DNA from: Scortum barcoo
Taxonomy: Eukaryota > Chordata > Actinopteri > Centrarchiformes > Terapontidae
DNA length: 64,000 nt
Reading direction: 5' to 3'
Assembly: GCA_023238725.1 (NCBI GenBank)
Contig: CM041534.1
Location: 2,060,449 to 2,124,448, forward strand
Shown here: positions 46,373 through 58,505 of the stretch, piece by piece
Layout: each line of letters starts with the position of its first letter
Position numbering within the stretch: position 1 is the stretch's first letter
Translations under genes and position numbers: made by a program
Notes under the pieces: generated by a model
What the model was told of the DNA's origin: nothing
Database searches by the model: none
The model's input: the letters and a program-made list of their open reading frames with translations, nothing else

Positions 46373-47231
46373 ACAGTCTCAGCTCCAGTTGCCAGGGAGA
46401 CCGCCATACCAGGGCTCTGACCCAGGAGGTTTGGGACTGTTTTTCAACCCTCCCCCCTCCCCCCCAAGAGCAGGAGAGATGGCAGCTGTAGGACAGCTGT
46501 TCCTACCAGGGCCCGAGCCTTAAAACACAACCACCATCCCACCATCAGTGCAGCCTGGACGGCATTTTAGGGGATAAAAACACCCTGCAGCCCAAATGAT
46601 GACACATCTGCCTCACTTAGTAGATTCTTCAGAAAAGTCTGCAGAAAAGAACCACAGACAGATTCTGTACTGTGCAATAAGTTTACTATGGTTCAGTTAT
46701 GCTTTTAGCTCCTTATCACTTAATGGACTGCTTTTACTTCTTCAATGTACACAGTCATGTTAGGTTTTTACCATCTTAAAGATAGAAGAACTCAGATATT
46801 TAAGAAATCTTGTATTTTATTATCAAAACTGTATTATGGAGAGACGTGGCCCACAGATTTGATTGAAACATGTTTAATCACAGTTTAAGCTTAGCTGCTG
46901 AAGTTAAGCTTGATATTAGTACTCAAGGTGCTTTGTTGGTAGTAAGATTTACAGATGCATGGCAACTAAGACAGAGACTATTTTCTTATGAAAACTGAGT
47001 GTTTTGAAATGTACTCCTTCTGAATTAGGAGAGCTCTTATGGACAATAATAAACAATAATAAAAATATCAGTTTGTACTAGTATTAGTGGTACTTTAACA
47101 TATTCTCTTTTCTATATTCAGTATCAATAATCAAAATTATTTTGTTTCTTTGACAAAAAAAAAGATTTCTCTGTTATTTTTTTGGGCCAAATACTTCTTC
47201 CACAATGATTATCATATTATATAACAGAATA

Positions 47232-47288
47232 TATTATTATAGTTTCATTGAACACTGAACCACAGTGTTCAATAAAACTATAATAATA
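47232..47288. repeat. near-perfect palindrome, 26-bp arms
   Basis: Arms 47232-47257 and 47263-47288 are inverted copies with one mismatch, around a 5-nt loop AACCA. The arms read TATTATTATAGTTT... and end ATTGAACACTG. The right arm's AACTATAATAATAA end is duplicated in tandem at about 47297-47311. It could be a tiny palindromic transposon remnant or a hairpin RNA. No target duplication is evident. Confidence 0.85.
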
Positions 47289-48929
47289 AATAAAGAACTA
47301 TAATAATAAAGAACAGAGTGGCAATGGCAATTATTGTTTAGTGCTATATTTCAAGTTTGAATTAGTACTAACATCAGACTACACCATCTTTCTGTCATTT
47401 GACAATAGTTTTACCTCAGCTCACTGCCTACAACAGGCCCACCCTGTGGATAATTGGCCTAATTTCCACTGTGTCCAGACAGGCCGTATGATGCTTCTTA
47501 GTTGTTTATATCACTGAATTTCCCTCGATACCAACTCCGTGATTCCTATTTGCATGTTGTCCCCAAAAGAGATAATTACTTCCCATTTGGCCTCACAGGG
47601 AAGAAGTAGCCATGCAGAGCCGTAAACTTTTGCACAGACTCAGAGCTGAATTAATGGAGATTTCTGCTTCCATCTGATACTCAGTACTCTATCTGGGTCC
47701 TGTGATATACACCAACATCAGCTCTGATAATGGTGCAAAAGGTCTCCTGCTAAAGTTACAGTTTGATAACCAATAGCTGGCACATAAAACTGTGACACAC
47801 TGATTCTCTCCCATGCTCCCATAAACAAACTAGCAGAAACATAGCAGCCAGGGGATTAACCAGTGTCAGGGCTGTGGTAGTAGTACACCCACTTTACAGT
47901 ATCCATTACCCCACTGACTCTACAATGCTCACTTCTCATAGGTGAACACATTGATTTATTCAGCGTGTAATAGAATTTGGCAGGCCCTCGTCTGCAGGAG
48001 CCAAAAAGGCTGTTGAGCTGGAACCGACGGCAGACAAACTGTGTCAGCTTTAAGATGGCGCGGCAGTATAGGGCAACTGATCTCGCTACTGCAAAGTGAA
48101 CAATTCAACTATACCAATCAGGAGGGGAGTGATTTCACTGAAATGGAAGGCTGCCTCTCAATGCATTTCCAGGGCAGACAGATCAGTGCGGGATCATTAC
48201 ATCTGTGCAGGGTTGGTTTAGTGGTCTGAATGGAGAACTTCGTTAATGTGACTGTATAGAGCTTACAGACTAGAAATTCATAGCATAGAGTGTAATATCA
48301 AGTATTTTAAGCACTGAGACACAATGGAATGCTTGTAAGAAGAGTTTGTTCTAACTACTAAAAAGAAAGACCAAAGAAAAAAATCATTATTTTATGACCT
48401 AACAGGCTTCTGGTGGTCTCTCCACGCATATCCAGATTAGTATTACTGCTTTAGTCTCATAACATCCTGTTGTGTTCAAGCCATGTATTCACATCCATCC
48501 ATGTTTTCACCCATCTAAGTCTAAATGAAGTGTGAAAAATGTGGGAGTACTTGGACTGGACGGTCCACTCGCTTTGAAAATATATAATTTATACATATCT
48601 ATTTCTGTAACTTTGCCAAAAATGAAATTGTTGTCTTGAGACAGCTTCCAAGAGCATGAGACACATAAAAATAGCTTCTTTTCATGTTCAGTTAACTGGA
48701 CGACCAGAGGAATTATGCGCATTTATCTGTTTATCAGTGTGTCTATTTTCCACTGTAAGTCACTGCAGAGTCTTTCAGTATGTCTTTCTCTATAATTAGC
48801 CAGAAGTCTTTTGGAGGGACTGTAACCTGTTCTTTTTTTCATCAGAGTGCCAGGAAAAGGAGCAGGCTAAGTTAGAATAGCGGTGATTTGGCTCTCCCCC
48901 TCCATCTGTTTTGTTTTCCTTCCATCTCC

Positions 48930-49240
48930 CTCTTTTTGATGAGCTGGGTCTTCAGTCCCCCTTATAAAATCCCATTAGCTCTTAATGAAGTCGGGCTCCT
49001 AGCCTCTCGGCCTCACCTCATTTAGCACGATTGTCTGGCGGCCATTAGCATGGAGGCAATTACAGCCGCACGACAAGAGTAATTGGAAATGCCGACAGGG
49101 ACCCTGAGAAATGGGAATAAATAAATATAAAAAAAATATTCAAACTAATAAGCTTCCATTCAGATGGCAGGGAGGGAGCCGCATGTGTCTAAGTTAAATC
49201 AACATAATTACAATTAGGGTTGGTAGGGTAAAGAGCCCGG
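48930..49240. promoter_or_regulatory. candidate conserved non-coding element, homeobox-site rich
   Basis: About 300 bp containing CCCATTAGCTCTTAATGAAG, GGCGGCCATTAGCATGG, GGCAATTACAGCCGCACGAC, AGAGTAATTGGAAATG and ACATAATTACAATTAGGG. The many ATTA/TAATT cores spaced through CpG-retaining sequence are the usual look of a vertebrate developmental enhancer. It is the strongest such candidate in the window. No coding or repeat signal. Confidence 0.4.
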
Positions 49241-50859
49241 GTGAGGGAGAAATGGATATGGATGGATTGGAAGATGATGGTTAAGCATAGATGTTGAAAG
49301 TGTGATGGAGGGAAATGTGGGATCACACAGTGAAGCTAATAATGTAGAGCATAAGCGTGACCCCAAATTCATGTAACAGAGAGGTCAGAGAGAGTATGTC
49401 GCCATGTGGCAGTTTGTCCTCCAATCTTCTCTGATTAAAGGTAGATTTTCCAGTCTCTTGCCAAAATAGAGCCTAAAATCATTTCATTATCTTGTAAAAG
49501 GCCAGATTGCAAGCCTTACAGGCTTTTGCTAAAGATGGTGTGATACTTATAGGCAGAAGAGGCTAAAGGAGTTCCACAATGGATTCAGCTACTGCCCTGT
49601 GTGGAATTTAAAATAACAGCAACAGTTTTCATGTCTAAGATCCTAAGCTGAACTCCAATACTGATAATAAATACAGCATTTTTTAACATAATGTTGATCG
49701 GCAACTACTGCCTCTCACCAAATTCCCAAAGTTATAAAGTGCTTAGAATTAATATGCACTTCCAGACAACTTGATTTAACAAAAATCTCACATAAGCCCG
49801 GCAGGGTTAAAATCACAACTGAGGAAACGCACTCCTCTAACTCAGGAAGAAAGGCAAAAGAGTTTCTTTCCATGAGCAAGGATAAATGAGGCCCCGAACA
49901 CTTTACAGCCAGCCTTCCATGAGCATCCAATCTAATAATATGCTGTGTTGGTGAGATGCCCTATGATGAATTACAGGAGGTTCCATTTTTGGTTCGGTTT
50001 GTTTGTCTGTTTGTGTGTTAGTTAACAGGATATCAGGAAGTTTTTAATCAGATACTACATAATAAATATTATTCACAAACAATAGGTTTAAGATTTTTAA
50101 TAGATTTGGTGGGAAGTTAAGTAGTGTAAAGGGGGAGCACAAATTGCTTTTTTCAGGTGTGTATGACATGCATTTGTATTGTATTATGGTGGAGTCATGA
50201 GTTTTCCACTGAACTGTAATTCATAAAAGCAGTCATGTTATGTTTTGTTTTGAGACTTAGGTCCAACATGTACCTACCCATATTTACCACACCCACTTCC
50301 ACCCAACTAGATTTTTCACTAGTGTGAGCATGATTGTTCATCACAATGTATATGTGAGCTGAGCACGTTCAACAGTGGATATGAAGCCAGTAAATAAAAT
50401 ACAATCTACAAAGAGTGTAAAAATGTGTCTGAAAAAGACTTAGCCTTGTGATCTTCATTTGTCGTAAATTCAATGTAACAGATAAGAAGTGAATTATAAA
50501 TGTATGCTATGAATGTGTTCACGTTTTTAAGGAATGCTCAGTACCAAAAGGATTTGACCTAAGAAGCCATGACGTGCACTGAACCACACGTTTTGTCTTT
50601 GATGTCATGTGAAATGTATAATGTGATGTAAATTTAGAAAAAAAAAATCATTCAATAATGTGTGAAATTGGACTTTATTATTAGATCAAACAGGCAGCTC
50701 ACCACTGCATGAGCTAAAAGGACTACTTGAGAAGTCTGGGAGGCTATACTGAAACAACAAGGCTGCAGGCTTGGTGCCAGATTGCCATGGCATCTCCCCT
50801 GTTAACCCCCCACCCACTCAACCCCGCCTCCTCCCTCCCACCGCCCGCAACCACTTTTG

Positions 50860-51310
50860 CCCCCTTTCCTGCCTCCTAAGCTGAATGACAGGTGGCAGAA
50901 ACCCGATCAGCACAGGCCTTCATCGAGGAAGCACTCCCATCTGAAACGGGCACGCTGCCCACTTACCCACCCGTGGGCCACAGCTTCTGAAGCTGGACGG
51001 ATGTGTGTGTGTGTGTCTGTGTGTGTGTGTGCGTAAGTGAGACAGGGGGTGGGGGAGCTGGGCTACAATGGACACATTGAGAGGCATTGGTGGGAGAGAG
51101 GGGTGAGGGGTGTAATGGACTTTTTGGCTGAAGAGCCGAGCAGCGGGGCTGGCAGTGGGTGTCCAGGGCTCACACGGGAAGCGGGAGGCTGGCTCCCACA
51201 ATAGTCAGTGTGAGAGTCCCAGAGGGTCGTCCACAATAGCAGGGCAAGCGGCTGCTGTCAACAATGACCTCCAAGGCCTCGCTGCTTGAACTCAGGTGGT
51301 CACACCCTTC
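50860..51310. other. GC-rich stretch with (TG)n tract
   Basis: A locally GC-rich block (CCACCGCCCGCAACC just upstream, GCTGAATGACAGGTGGCAG with a TGACAG half site at about 50885) interrupted by a TG-rich microsatellite at 51002-51030. The minus-strand 93-codon frame across it has no recognisable features. A CpG-poor promoter or enhancer is possible but unsupported. Confidence 0.3.
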
Positions 51311-51839
51311 AGCACTTCCCTTTTAACACTGCCATGCAGCTAATGCCAGGATTATTATTAGGGACATGTATCTGGAACATGTGTGTGTTTTGTCAGTGAA
51401 GTCCTGTCATTTGGATTTGTTTTTGAGCTCAGGCTGTAAAAGAATCTGCTGCAATATAGCACTGGTTAACAGCAGCAAAGAAACATGCAACGTGAGGAGC
51501 TACTACAGTCGTATATCAGTGTTTTGATGGAAACCTGCAAGAGTTTTTTGAGTCCAAGCTGTAACAAAATATTACATAGTCTGCAGCACCTCATCTTTAT
51601 GATGCAAAGACATTTTGATGTACTCGACTACTACTTCCTGCCCTGATACACCAAATCAGATTTGGAAACCTATTGGCTATCACAAGTGCAGCAGAGCATT
51701 TTGCTGCGAAATTGGAAATCCACAGAGTAACACAGGCCTGTCCTTGTGCAACCCACTGTCCCCGTTCTTCATGAAAAAGTTTATTTGTCTAAAATAGCTC
51801 TAACAGCATTCACTCCATGGGCTGGAGTGATTGTAAGTG

Positions 51840-52160
51840 GAAGGGGGGCAATGTTAGGGGGGTCTCCAACCAGGAGGAGATTTAATTAGTTAAATCTCAT
51901 TAAGTCTAACAAAATTAAGCGTAAAACAATCCTTGGTGGGGAATCGTGCTGGAGGTTTTTGGTGGGAAGAGGGAGGGCAGGAGTGGGGAACACTTAGGGG
52001 CTAAGAGGACATGGAGACTGGCTGCGCGATTAGTCTGGCCTGTGTGTAGGAAGAGACAAATGGCTTAGTATAACCAGACCTCCTCTGGCAATCAACAAGA
52101 GACTGCCATGTGTGTACAGATCCCCCATTGTCCTCGCTCTTATTTTGTCTATGGCCCCTC
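51840..52160. promoter_or_regulatory. candidate conserved non-coding element, homeobox-site rich
   Basis: Contains GATTTAATTAGTTAAATCTC, TCATTAAGTC, AAAATTAAGCG and CTGGCTGCGCGATTAGTC. The first 80 bp hold a dense cluster of homeodomain cores including a near-palindrome (GATTTAATTAGTTAAATC). Unique sequence by inspection. Confidence 0.35.
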
Positions 52161-53059
52161 TCCAGTATAAGGGCATTTACAGAAAGTGACTACAAAGACT
52201 AATTAGGATTTCCAAGCATATTTTCAACAGCAGAACTTTGACAAAGACAACACGAGAGAAGGAGAATGACACAGGATAGCAAGTTTCAATCTGAGAGCCA
52301 GCAATTTTCACTTTATACAGTATCTATCTAAGACTAGGGATTGTTGAAAAGATTATGGTTATGGAAAATAGGCTATGGCTATGGTTAGACAACTAAAAAA
52401 ACTAAAGCATAGGGAAAGACCATTGCTATTGTCCCTGGACCATGTTTTTAATTTAATTAATGTAATTCCCAAAAACACAAACTCTCTTGTCCTGTATGAA
52501 AGTCAGATGCACTACACACCCATCCTCCACATTACTGCCAAATTCATACTTTCCATTACATAAAGGATACAGTGGTTCCTACATTGCCACTGAATGTTGG
52601 CACTGGTTGTAAACTGTAACATGCAGAATCATCCAATATGGATCCAATGGTCAAACACCTATATTTCTTGGGATACTGAGCTGTGTCCATAACACCCATG
52701 CCTCAAATCAAAAAGTATCCACACTTGATCCAGCACTATAGGACTATAGGATTATTGTTATACAGGGTCGCTGGTCGACACTGATGGATGCAGAGGCACC
52801 GTTTGGGAGAAGTTTTCATGGTTTCAAAATGCAACTATGAAAACATTTATTAATTGAAGAGCATCTCAAAAATCAGGCCTTTTCTCTCTCGGTCTGATCT
52901 TGAGAAAGACATACTTACAGTTATTTAATGCTGGTTAATTATTAATTCATTATATTTAGGTGTAAGGCAAAAAATCTATCTCATGTAATCAACTATCACA
53001 AAATGCAGCTTCTCTGCTTTTAACAAATACTAGAAGACAAAATCTTATCATGTTTTACA

Positions 53060-53522
53060 TGTCTTAGCCTCTCTTCGCTCTTTACCAGTACATTTTAGCA
53101 TTGATTTTAAGATTTTACAGATCATCTTTAAAGCACTTCACGGTTCAGCCTCCCAGATATGTTGCTGAATTGCTGCTCCCCTATGAGCCAGAGCCTCATG
53201 AAGAAAGGTGACTGAATTTCTGCAGTCAGATCTCTTCTGCTCTGCTCTCCTTGGCAGAAGATCTGAGGCTGCAGAGTCTTGATTCATTTTTCAAAATGCA
53301 TCTTCTTAAAGTAGCTATTATTAATACTGGCAAACAGTTTTATTTCTAACATGTTTTATTATCACTGGTATTGTTTTTATTGTATAGTGTTTATTTATTT
53401 TTGTATTGTTTTATATTTATTTGCCTCATTGCAGTCCTGAAATTTTTTTATGTTTGTGTTTTATCCTGGTTCAACCATGTAGCACTTAATGTAAAATTGT
53501 TTTGAAAAATGCTGTATTAATA
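53060..53522 (+). pseudogene. old LINE (L2/Rex1-like) 3' fragment
   Basis: Translates in broken frames to LPVHFSIDFKILQIIFKALH, matching the LHWLPLKFRVDFKILLLTYK block of the LINE at 16482. It later shows the typical 3' end TGTAGCACTTAATGTAAAAT and AATGCTGTATTAATAA. Many stops and substitutions make it much older than the 16478-17588 copy. Confidence 0.65.
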
Positions 53523-54088
53523 ACTTCAGGACAGCCGGCATGGTTGCAAAATGGTCACTATATGTTTAATAGTAGCTCTATAAAGGGAACAGATAAAAAA
53601 ACAATGAAATAGAGGTTTTCATTAAGCCTTGAGATAAATGATTTTCAATTCAGCAGGAACAACTACAACTTTTGCAGGTCTTCAAATCAATTTGCAATTA
53701 GCTGCAGACATAGGGGAGCAGAGGACATTAAAGTCATTTGGCTTATTTCAATCTGAACCATAGGGACAGGCAGTAATATTCAAATGCTCCAAGACAGCAA
53801 TTTCCACATAATTTCTAATATCATTGTCTCTGGAAAGAGGTGGAGGAGGGTAACAACAACAAACAAGACAGTTCTGCCAAACAATTCCTTATGCTTTATC
53901 TCTAAACCTTCTCATTAATATATCATCGTGTTCAAATCACAATAGTAGTTACAGCTGCTAATAACTGGTTGTGTCATAATAATCATGACTGCTGCAAAGT
54001 AAAGTGTGTATAGTGACAGTATTGTTAGCTGCTGCATTAGTTAAAGTCTGCACAATACCCTGCACGCTGCTAGTTATCATAGTGGCGA

Positions 54089-54563
54089 AGTTCAACTTTA
54101 TTTGTCACATTTGGTCATACTGGGCATGATTGCAGTGAAATGTAAATCTGTTATCATGCTTCACTCGTGCAGTAAAAAAGCCACAGAAAACACACTATTG
54201 CTTGTTAGAAACCAGTATATTACTCTGGAAGCACCAGGTACCATTGAAAAGGAATAAACTTTGCACAGTAAAGTGGTAGGACAGCACTAAACTACAAATT
54301 AAATCACTAAACTAAGTAAAATCACCTTGTAGAGCTCTAATATGCAAATAGTATTTCTGTTGGAGAGCGATTCATCAGTCATTAAAATACATAGCTATAG
54401 ATTGAAGTTCCATCAAGAACTGAGCACAGATATCAAAATTCTCATTGAAGGATTGAAGAAATGTCGAGAATGTTATATTGTACTGCTAAAAAGCACTTCT
54501 GGATGGATGCAAACTGCATTTCGTTGCTCTGTACTGCAGGTGCAATGACAATAAAGTTGAATT
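54089..54563. repeat. retroposon-like segment with related, inverted ends
   Basis: The left end TTCAACTTTATTTGTCAC (54091-54108) is an imperfect inverse of the right end TGACAATAAAGTTGAAT (54546-54562), and the similarity continues inward (GCAGTGAAATG against GCATTTCGTTGC). This is either one ~475-bp element with terminal inverted repeats or two opposing retroposon 3' ends. No coding frame. Confidence 0.5.
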
Positions 54564-54585
54564 CTATTCTATTCTATTCTATTCT
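54561..54585 (+). repeat. (ATTCT)5 tail
   Basis: Five exact ATTCT units directly after AATAAAGTTGA, as seen at the 3' ends of fish non-LTR retroposons. Confidence 0.9.
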
Positions 54586-55454
54586 CATGGGATTGAAATG
54601 ATTGTTTGGTTTCAACCAGCTCGAGTGAACTACGGCAGCGGCAGGGTAATCATTAACGGTGTACTCTGGCATGCCAATTTGTTTATAGCATGCATTACGT
54701 TTGATTGTGTGCTAAATTAAATCATAGACTGGCCCTCCTTTTGAAAAGACAGATTAGCTCTGTCGGATATGTCATTACCACAGGTCTATGAAGACAGAAT
54801 GACAAGCCCACACAACCCAACTACAACTATAGTGGAAGGCAACTGACAACTTACAGTTAGCTTGCCCACAGGGACGCAGCAGCTTTCAGTGTTGTTCTCT
54901 GCTCTGTGGCCCAGTATCCAACTCTCCACACACAGCCTGTTGACAGATGACAACATTTAAGCTATGCAACTTAAAGTCATCTCTATTACTGAAAAGAACA
55001 TTAAAAATCAATGCAAGCAGGGGTGCAATGTATGGTCAATGCACTTTTTTCACTGACAGTGAAAGGTGCTGTGAAGCATCAGTATCAGTGATGATACAGT
55101 GGTTAATAAATCAGGTCTCTTTAAAGGATGTAACTCTATATTTTTATCTACAGACAACACATTGCATGGAAAGACCAAAAGCACCAATGTGTTAGTAAGC
55201 ACTTCATGAAATCCCCACTCTGTCTGTTCCCACTGGTTCCTTCTGAAGGCACAAATATTTAAACCACTCACAAATATATAGATTCTTTTTTTAAAGGCTC
55301 AACAAACAGCTCTCCCCTGTTTAGTAAATGTTAGTCAAACAGGAAGAAATAGTACATTCGTTGGGGACTATTTTCAGCTGCAGATTAATCCACACTTGGT
55401 AGAGAGTATTTGGGGCAGCAGGACAGTGTGTGTGGGACTGAGTCAAAATAAACT

Positions 55455-55474
55455 TGTGTGTGTGTGTGTGTACA

Positions 55475-55502
<28 letters not shown>
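55455..55502. repeat. (TG)n microsatellite
   Basis: Two (TG)n runs separated by TACAG. Confidence 0.95.
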
Positions 55503-55505
<3 letters not shown>

Positions 55506-55510
55506 TGTTC

Positions 55511-55539
55511 ATGATAGAACATGTCACTCAACAGTGTGG
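55511..55539 (+). repeat. 29-bp exact duplicate, copy 1
   Basis: Identical to 56885-56913 in the same orientation (starts ATGATAGAACATGTCACTCA). It sits just after a (TG)n tract. Flanks differ immediately on both sides. Confidence 0.9.
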
Positions 55540-56044
55540 TTCATCGATGTGTTTTGTAAGAACAGTATTTGGACAACAATAGAGCTCTGAGAAATAAGAT
55601 ATATCAGGCTTTTGGATACACACTGCTTGTTAGAAGATACTTTCATTGATGGATTTGGTCCTTTCATTTGATTTGTTGATGATGAAAACACACAAAATAA
55701 CATCTGCCTTGTTACTTCATGAAATGCACTTTGGAAGAAAGTGTTATATTGAGGACCACTTACTGTATATCTATACATCACCGACACACAAATCCATGTT
55801 AGTGTTTGACTGTATCCTAATCCCAATAAAGTGAATTTAAAGAGTAGATAATCTGGGTGTTATTTTTGTGCTGTTGACCATCACCTATTATGATAAAATG
55901 TTTCTTTCCCGTTTGATAGCCTAGATCCAGGGACAATAGCAAAAGCAGTAACCAAGAGGTCAGACAACCAAAAGGTTTTAGGACAACTTCCCAAGTAACT
56001 GATCATTCCTACCTTAAGGGACATAGCACTTTATAATTTTTCCT

Positions 56045-56200
56045 CTCATTCACCAATCCACAGGCAGTAGGCTGTTCATCAGGGTTCAGGGTTGTGCTCT
56101 CTAAGGCACTCATGTGTGGAGAGGGGCAGCCAGGGATTGAGCCGTCAACCTTCATTAATGGATGACCAGCTCTACCTCCTCAGCCACAGCCAGGTTCAAG
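56045..56200 (-). mobile_element. tRNA-derived SINE
   Basis: On the minus strand it starts GGCTGTGGCTGAGGAGGTAG, which holds an A-box-like TGGCTGAGGAGG. About 40 nt later comes a B-box-like GGCTCAATCCC. This matches a fish SINE head I recognise (GGCTGTGGCTCAGGAGGTAG). The remainder (TGCCCCTCTCC, GAACCCTGATGAACAG) is a diverged body. It is not a functional tRNA: no cloverleaf can be closed. Confidence 0.7.
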
Positions 56201-56814
56201 TTATCAGTAAGTGAAAAAAAAAAAACACTTGTTGGAATCTGCCTTTATTTTTAATAATAGACAGTAAAGGCGGGATGACATGAAACAAAGGCAGAGAGAT
56301 GTTGTGGTATGCAACAGAGACCAAAACCACTTTTGACAAAACTAATTTTTTAACCACCTCTTGTGGTCCACCTCAGAGGAAGCTCTGGAAAAAGGCAGTA
56401 TTTTGTTTCTTTAAGAACTTTAAGAAAGGATCGTTTCCAAAGACAGCACTTCACTTTTTGTTCAACATGAAAGTGAATGCAGATTGAAAGGTGAACTGTA
56501 GCTCTGAAAAATCAAATGGATGTTTTGATTCTGATTGAAAACACTTTAAATGAATACAAGCATGACAATACAATAAAATAAGTGAATATAAGTGAATTAG
56601 ACACTGGGTGAATAAAATGTTATAGGCTGATAGTAAATCCCTACAATTACCAGCTTATCAACCAACTTGTAAAAAACAGAATTTTTCTTTAAAGAAAATG
56701 AAACTCTGTAGATTGGTTGAGTACTTGAATATTTGTAGTATAGATGATGGTATCACAGTACTTGTATGTAGAAACAGATGTTTTTTAAGGTGCGTACATG
56801 TTGAGATGGGTGAC

Positions 56815-57010
56815 AAATTAAAGGAAAAAACAACTTAATGTCTTAATAAAGTGTTGGGCCACCATGTGCCTCCAGAGCAGCTTAATGATAGAACATGTCA
56901 CTCAACAGTGTGGCATTGATTCTGCAAGCCATGCAATATGCCATATCATATAATTCATCATTTTCACTTCTCATGCCCTGTTTATGGAGGCATTGTCATC
57001 CTTGAGGAGA
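56815..57010 (-). pseudogene. Tc1-like transposon relic
   Basis: TCTTAATAAAGTGTTGGGCC, ACCATGTGCCTCCAGAGCAG and GGAGGCATTGTCATCCTTGA match blocks of a DNA-transposon sequence abundant in fish (TTGGGCCACCACGAGCC..., GGGGCATTGTCATCCT) as I remember it. The expected sequence between the blocks is mostly deleted. Remnant only, with no open frame. Copy 2 of the 29-bp duplicate lies inside it. Confidence 0.5.
56885..56913 (+). repeat. 29-bp exact duplicate, copy 2
   Basis: Identical to 55511-55539; it interrupts the Tc1-like relic between its CAGAGCAGCTTA block and GGCATTGATTCTGCAAG. Confidence 0.9.
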
Positions 57011-58497
57011 GCTATATGTACATTAGTGCTTTATCTGTTTTTATTGGGTTGTTACTGCCTTATGACCATTTAATTGATTAATAGCTAATCCATCATTTAT
57101 CCGTGCCTCTCCTTCACAGTAAGTGAAATGCATCAAAAAAGAGAACACAGGTGAAAACAGCGGGGTCAGAAAGGCACTGTGGCTCAAATTCCTTTGAGCA
57201 ATTGACTGGTTGGCCATGTCTGAGCCACACTGAGCACAGTGCCGCAGAGAGAGTTATGGAGCACATGCAAAAGATTTAAGTTCAATCAACCATTCAGGGC
57301 TGGACACCTGATCTTTCGCTTAAAGCTCCTCCAGAACAGTGGGAGTGTGGTCGGGCCTCACAGCAGGCCGCCTACCTCCAGCAATCTGCGAACACAGAGC
57401 CTCTGAAGGACTGGTATTTATCCAGTCCTGCACAGCTCAGTGGGGACTACTGTGTGTGTGGTAGGTAGGTATGACCAGAGGCCCCGAGTGGATGGGGGGG
57501 GGTTGGAATGAAAGCTGTGGAGATTTAGCTTAAAGAGCCCAAACATTTCTCTTTTTTTTAGTTTTATCAATCTCCCTAAATGGCGGGGCAAGTTAAAAAA
57601 ACAACAACAAAAAATAACAAAGTTCATATTCCTCACCTCACTCATATCCCACTGTCAGGAACATTTTGAGGAAACTCAATTAAAGGTGTTTACATCATCT
57701 GAGATGCAGCAAATAAAGCGGTTCATTGAACGAGGAATGGATAAACATCAGGAAGTTCTATGAGAAAATTGCAGAACCATTTTAAGAAGATTGTTTTTAG
57801 GAATTAGTATTGTACAAGTTGTTATTGTTCTTCAGAATATGCCATTTTTCAGTCTTTCAACTGAAAACAAAAAGAAAGAATTTGCCTGATGATGTTCTAA
57901 TATGATAATTTGAATGCGCTAATTCATGAGTTATACAGCACATATGAAATAGATGTCATGGTGTTTTAGAGACAAGCTGGTTGAAATTGTCATTTACTGA
58001 ACAAATTATCAAGTGTAATGTGTCTCAGTTTCTTCATCGGCAAATGGAAAAAGCCTCCCATCATAATTCAAATAAATGTTCTTTATTCGGAGGGAAGTCT
58101 TGCTATAGTTGGTGGGACCTGGCTTTATTTCCACTGGGCACTTTACTAATGAAAAAAATTTGGAGCTCAAAAATCACTGATGGTAGTTAAGACAAGCTCC
58201 GAGCCCAAGAAAACTCTTTAAGATGCAGCTTGAGTTTCACTGCCAAACAGTTCCCTCAGACCATGGGAGATTTGGGTGAGAGCGTTTCTTGGGTTTCTTT
58301 CAGCCACAAAGAAAACATTTTAGCCTCTCAGTAATCCTTCCCGAAGCCCTCCCTAAGCTCCAAGGGCCCTTCCTCCCTCGGTCATCATTCTGGCCCCGTC
58401 TGGGATCCTCCCGGAGCTTCTCTGTATACTGGAGCCCACCACACACACCATTCGCCATCCATCCATGACCCTTCTGGGACCCGGCTGACCTTCCTGT

Positions 58498-58505
58498 TGA
58501 CGTCA
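58498..58505. promoter_or_regulatory. perfect CRE palindrome TGACGTCA
   Basis: Full cAMP-response element at the end of a GC-rich block (58320-58510). CREB/ATF family proteins bind this sequence. No start site is identified nearby. Confidence 0.35.

Noticed and set aside
46153..46523. Overlapping frames on both strands with His/Thr or Val/Cys repeats
   Set aside because: Products of a CA/TG microsatellite, not genes.
56045..56200. Possible tRNA gene on the minus strand
   Set aside because: A- and B-box-like motifs are present, but the acceptor stem and cloverleaf do not close, and the body matches a SINE pattern.
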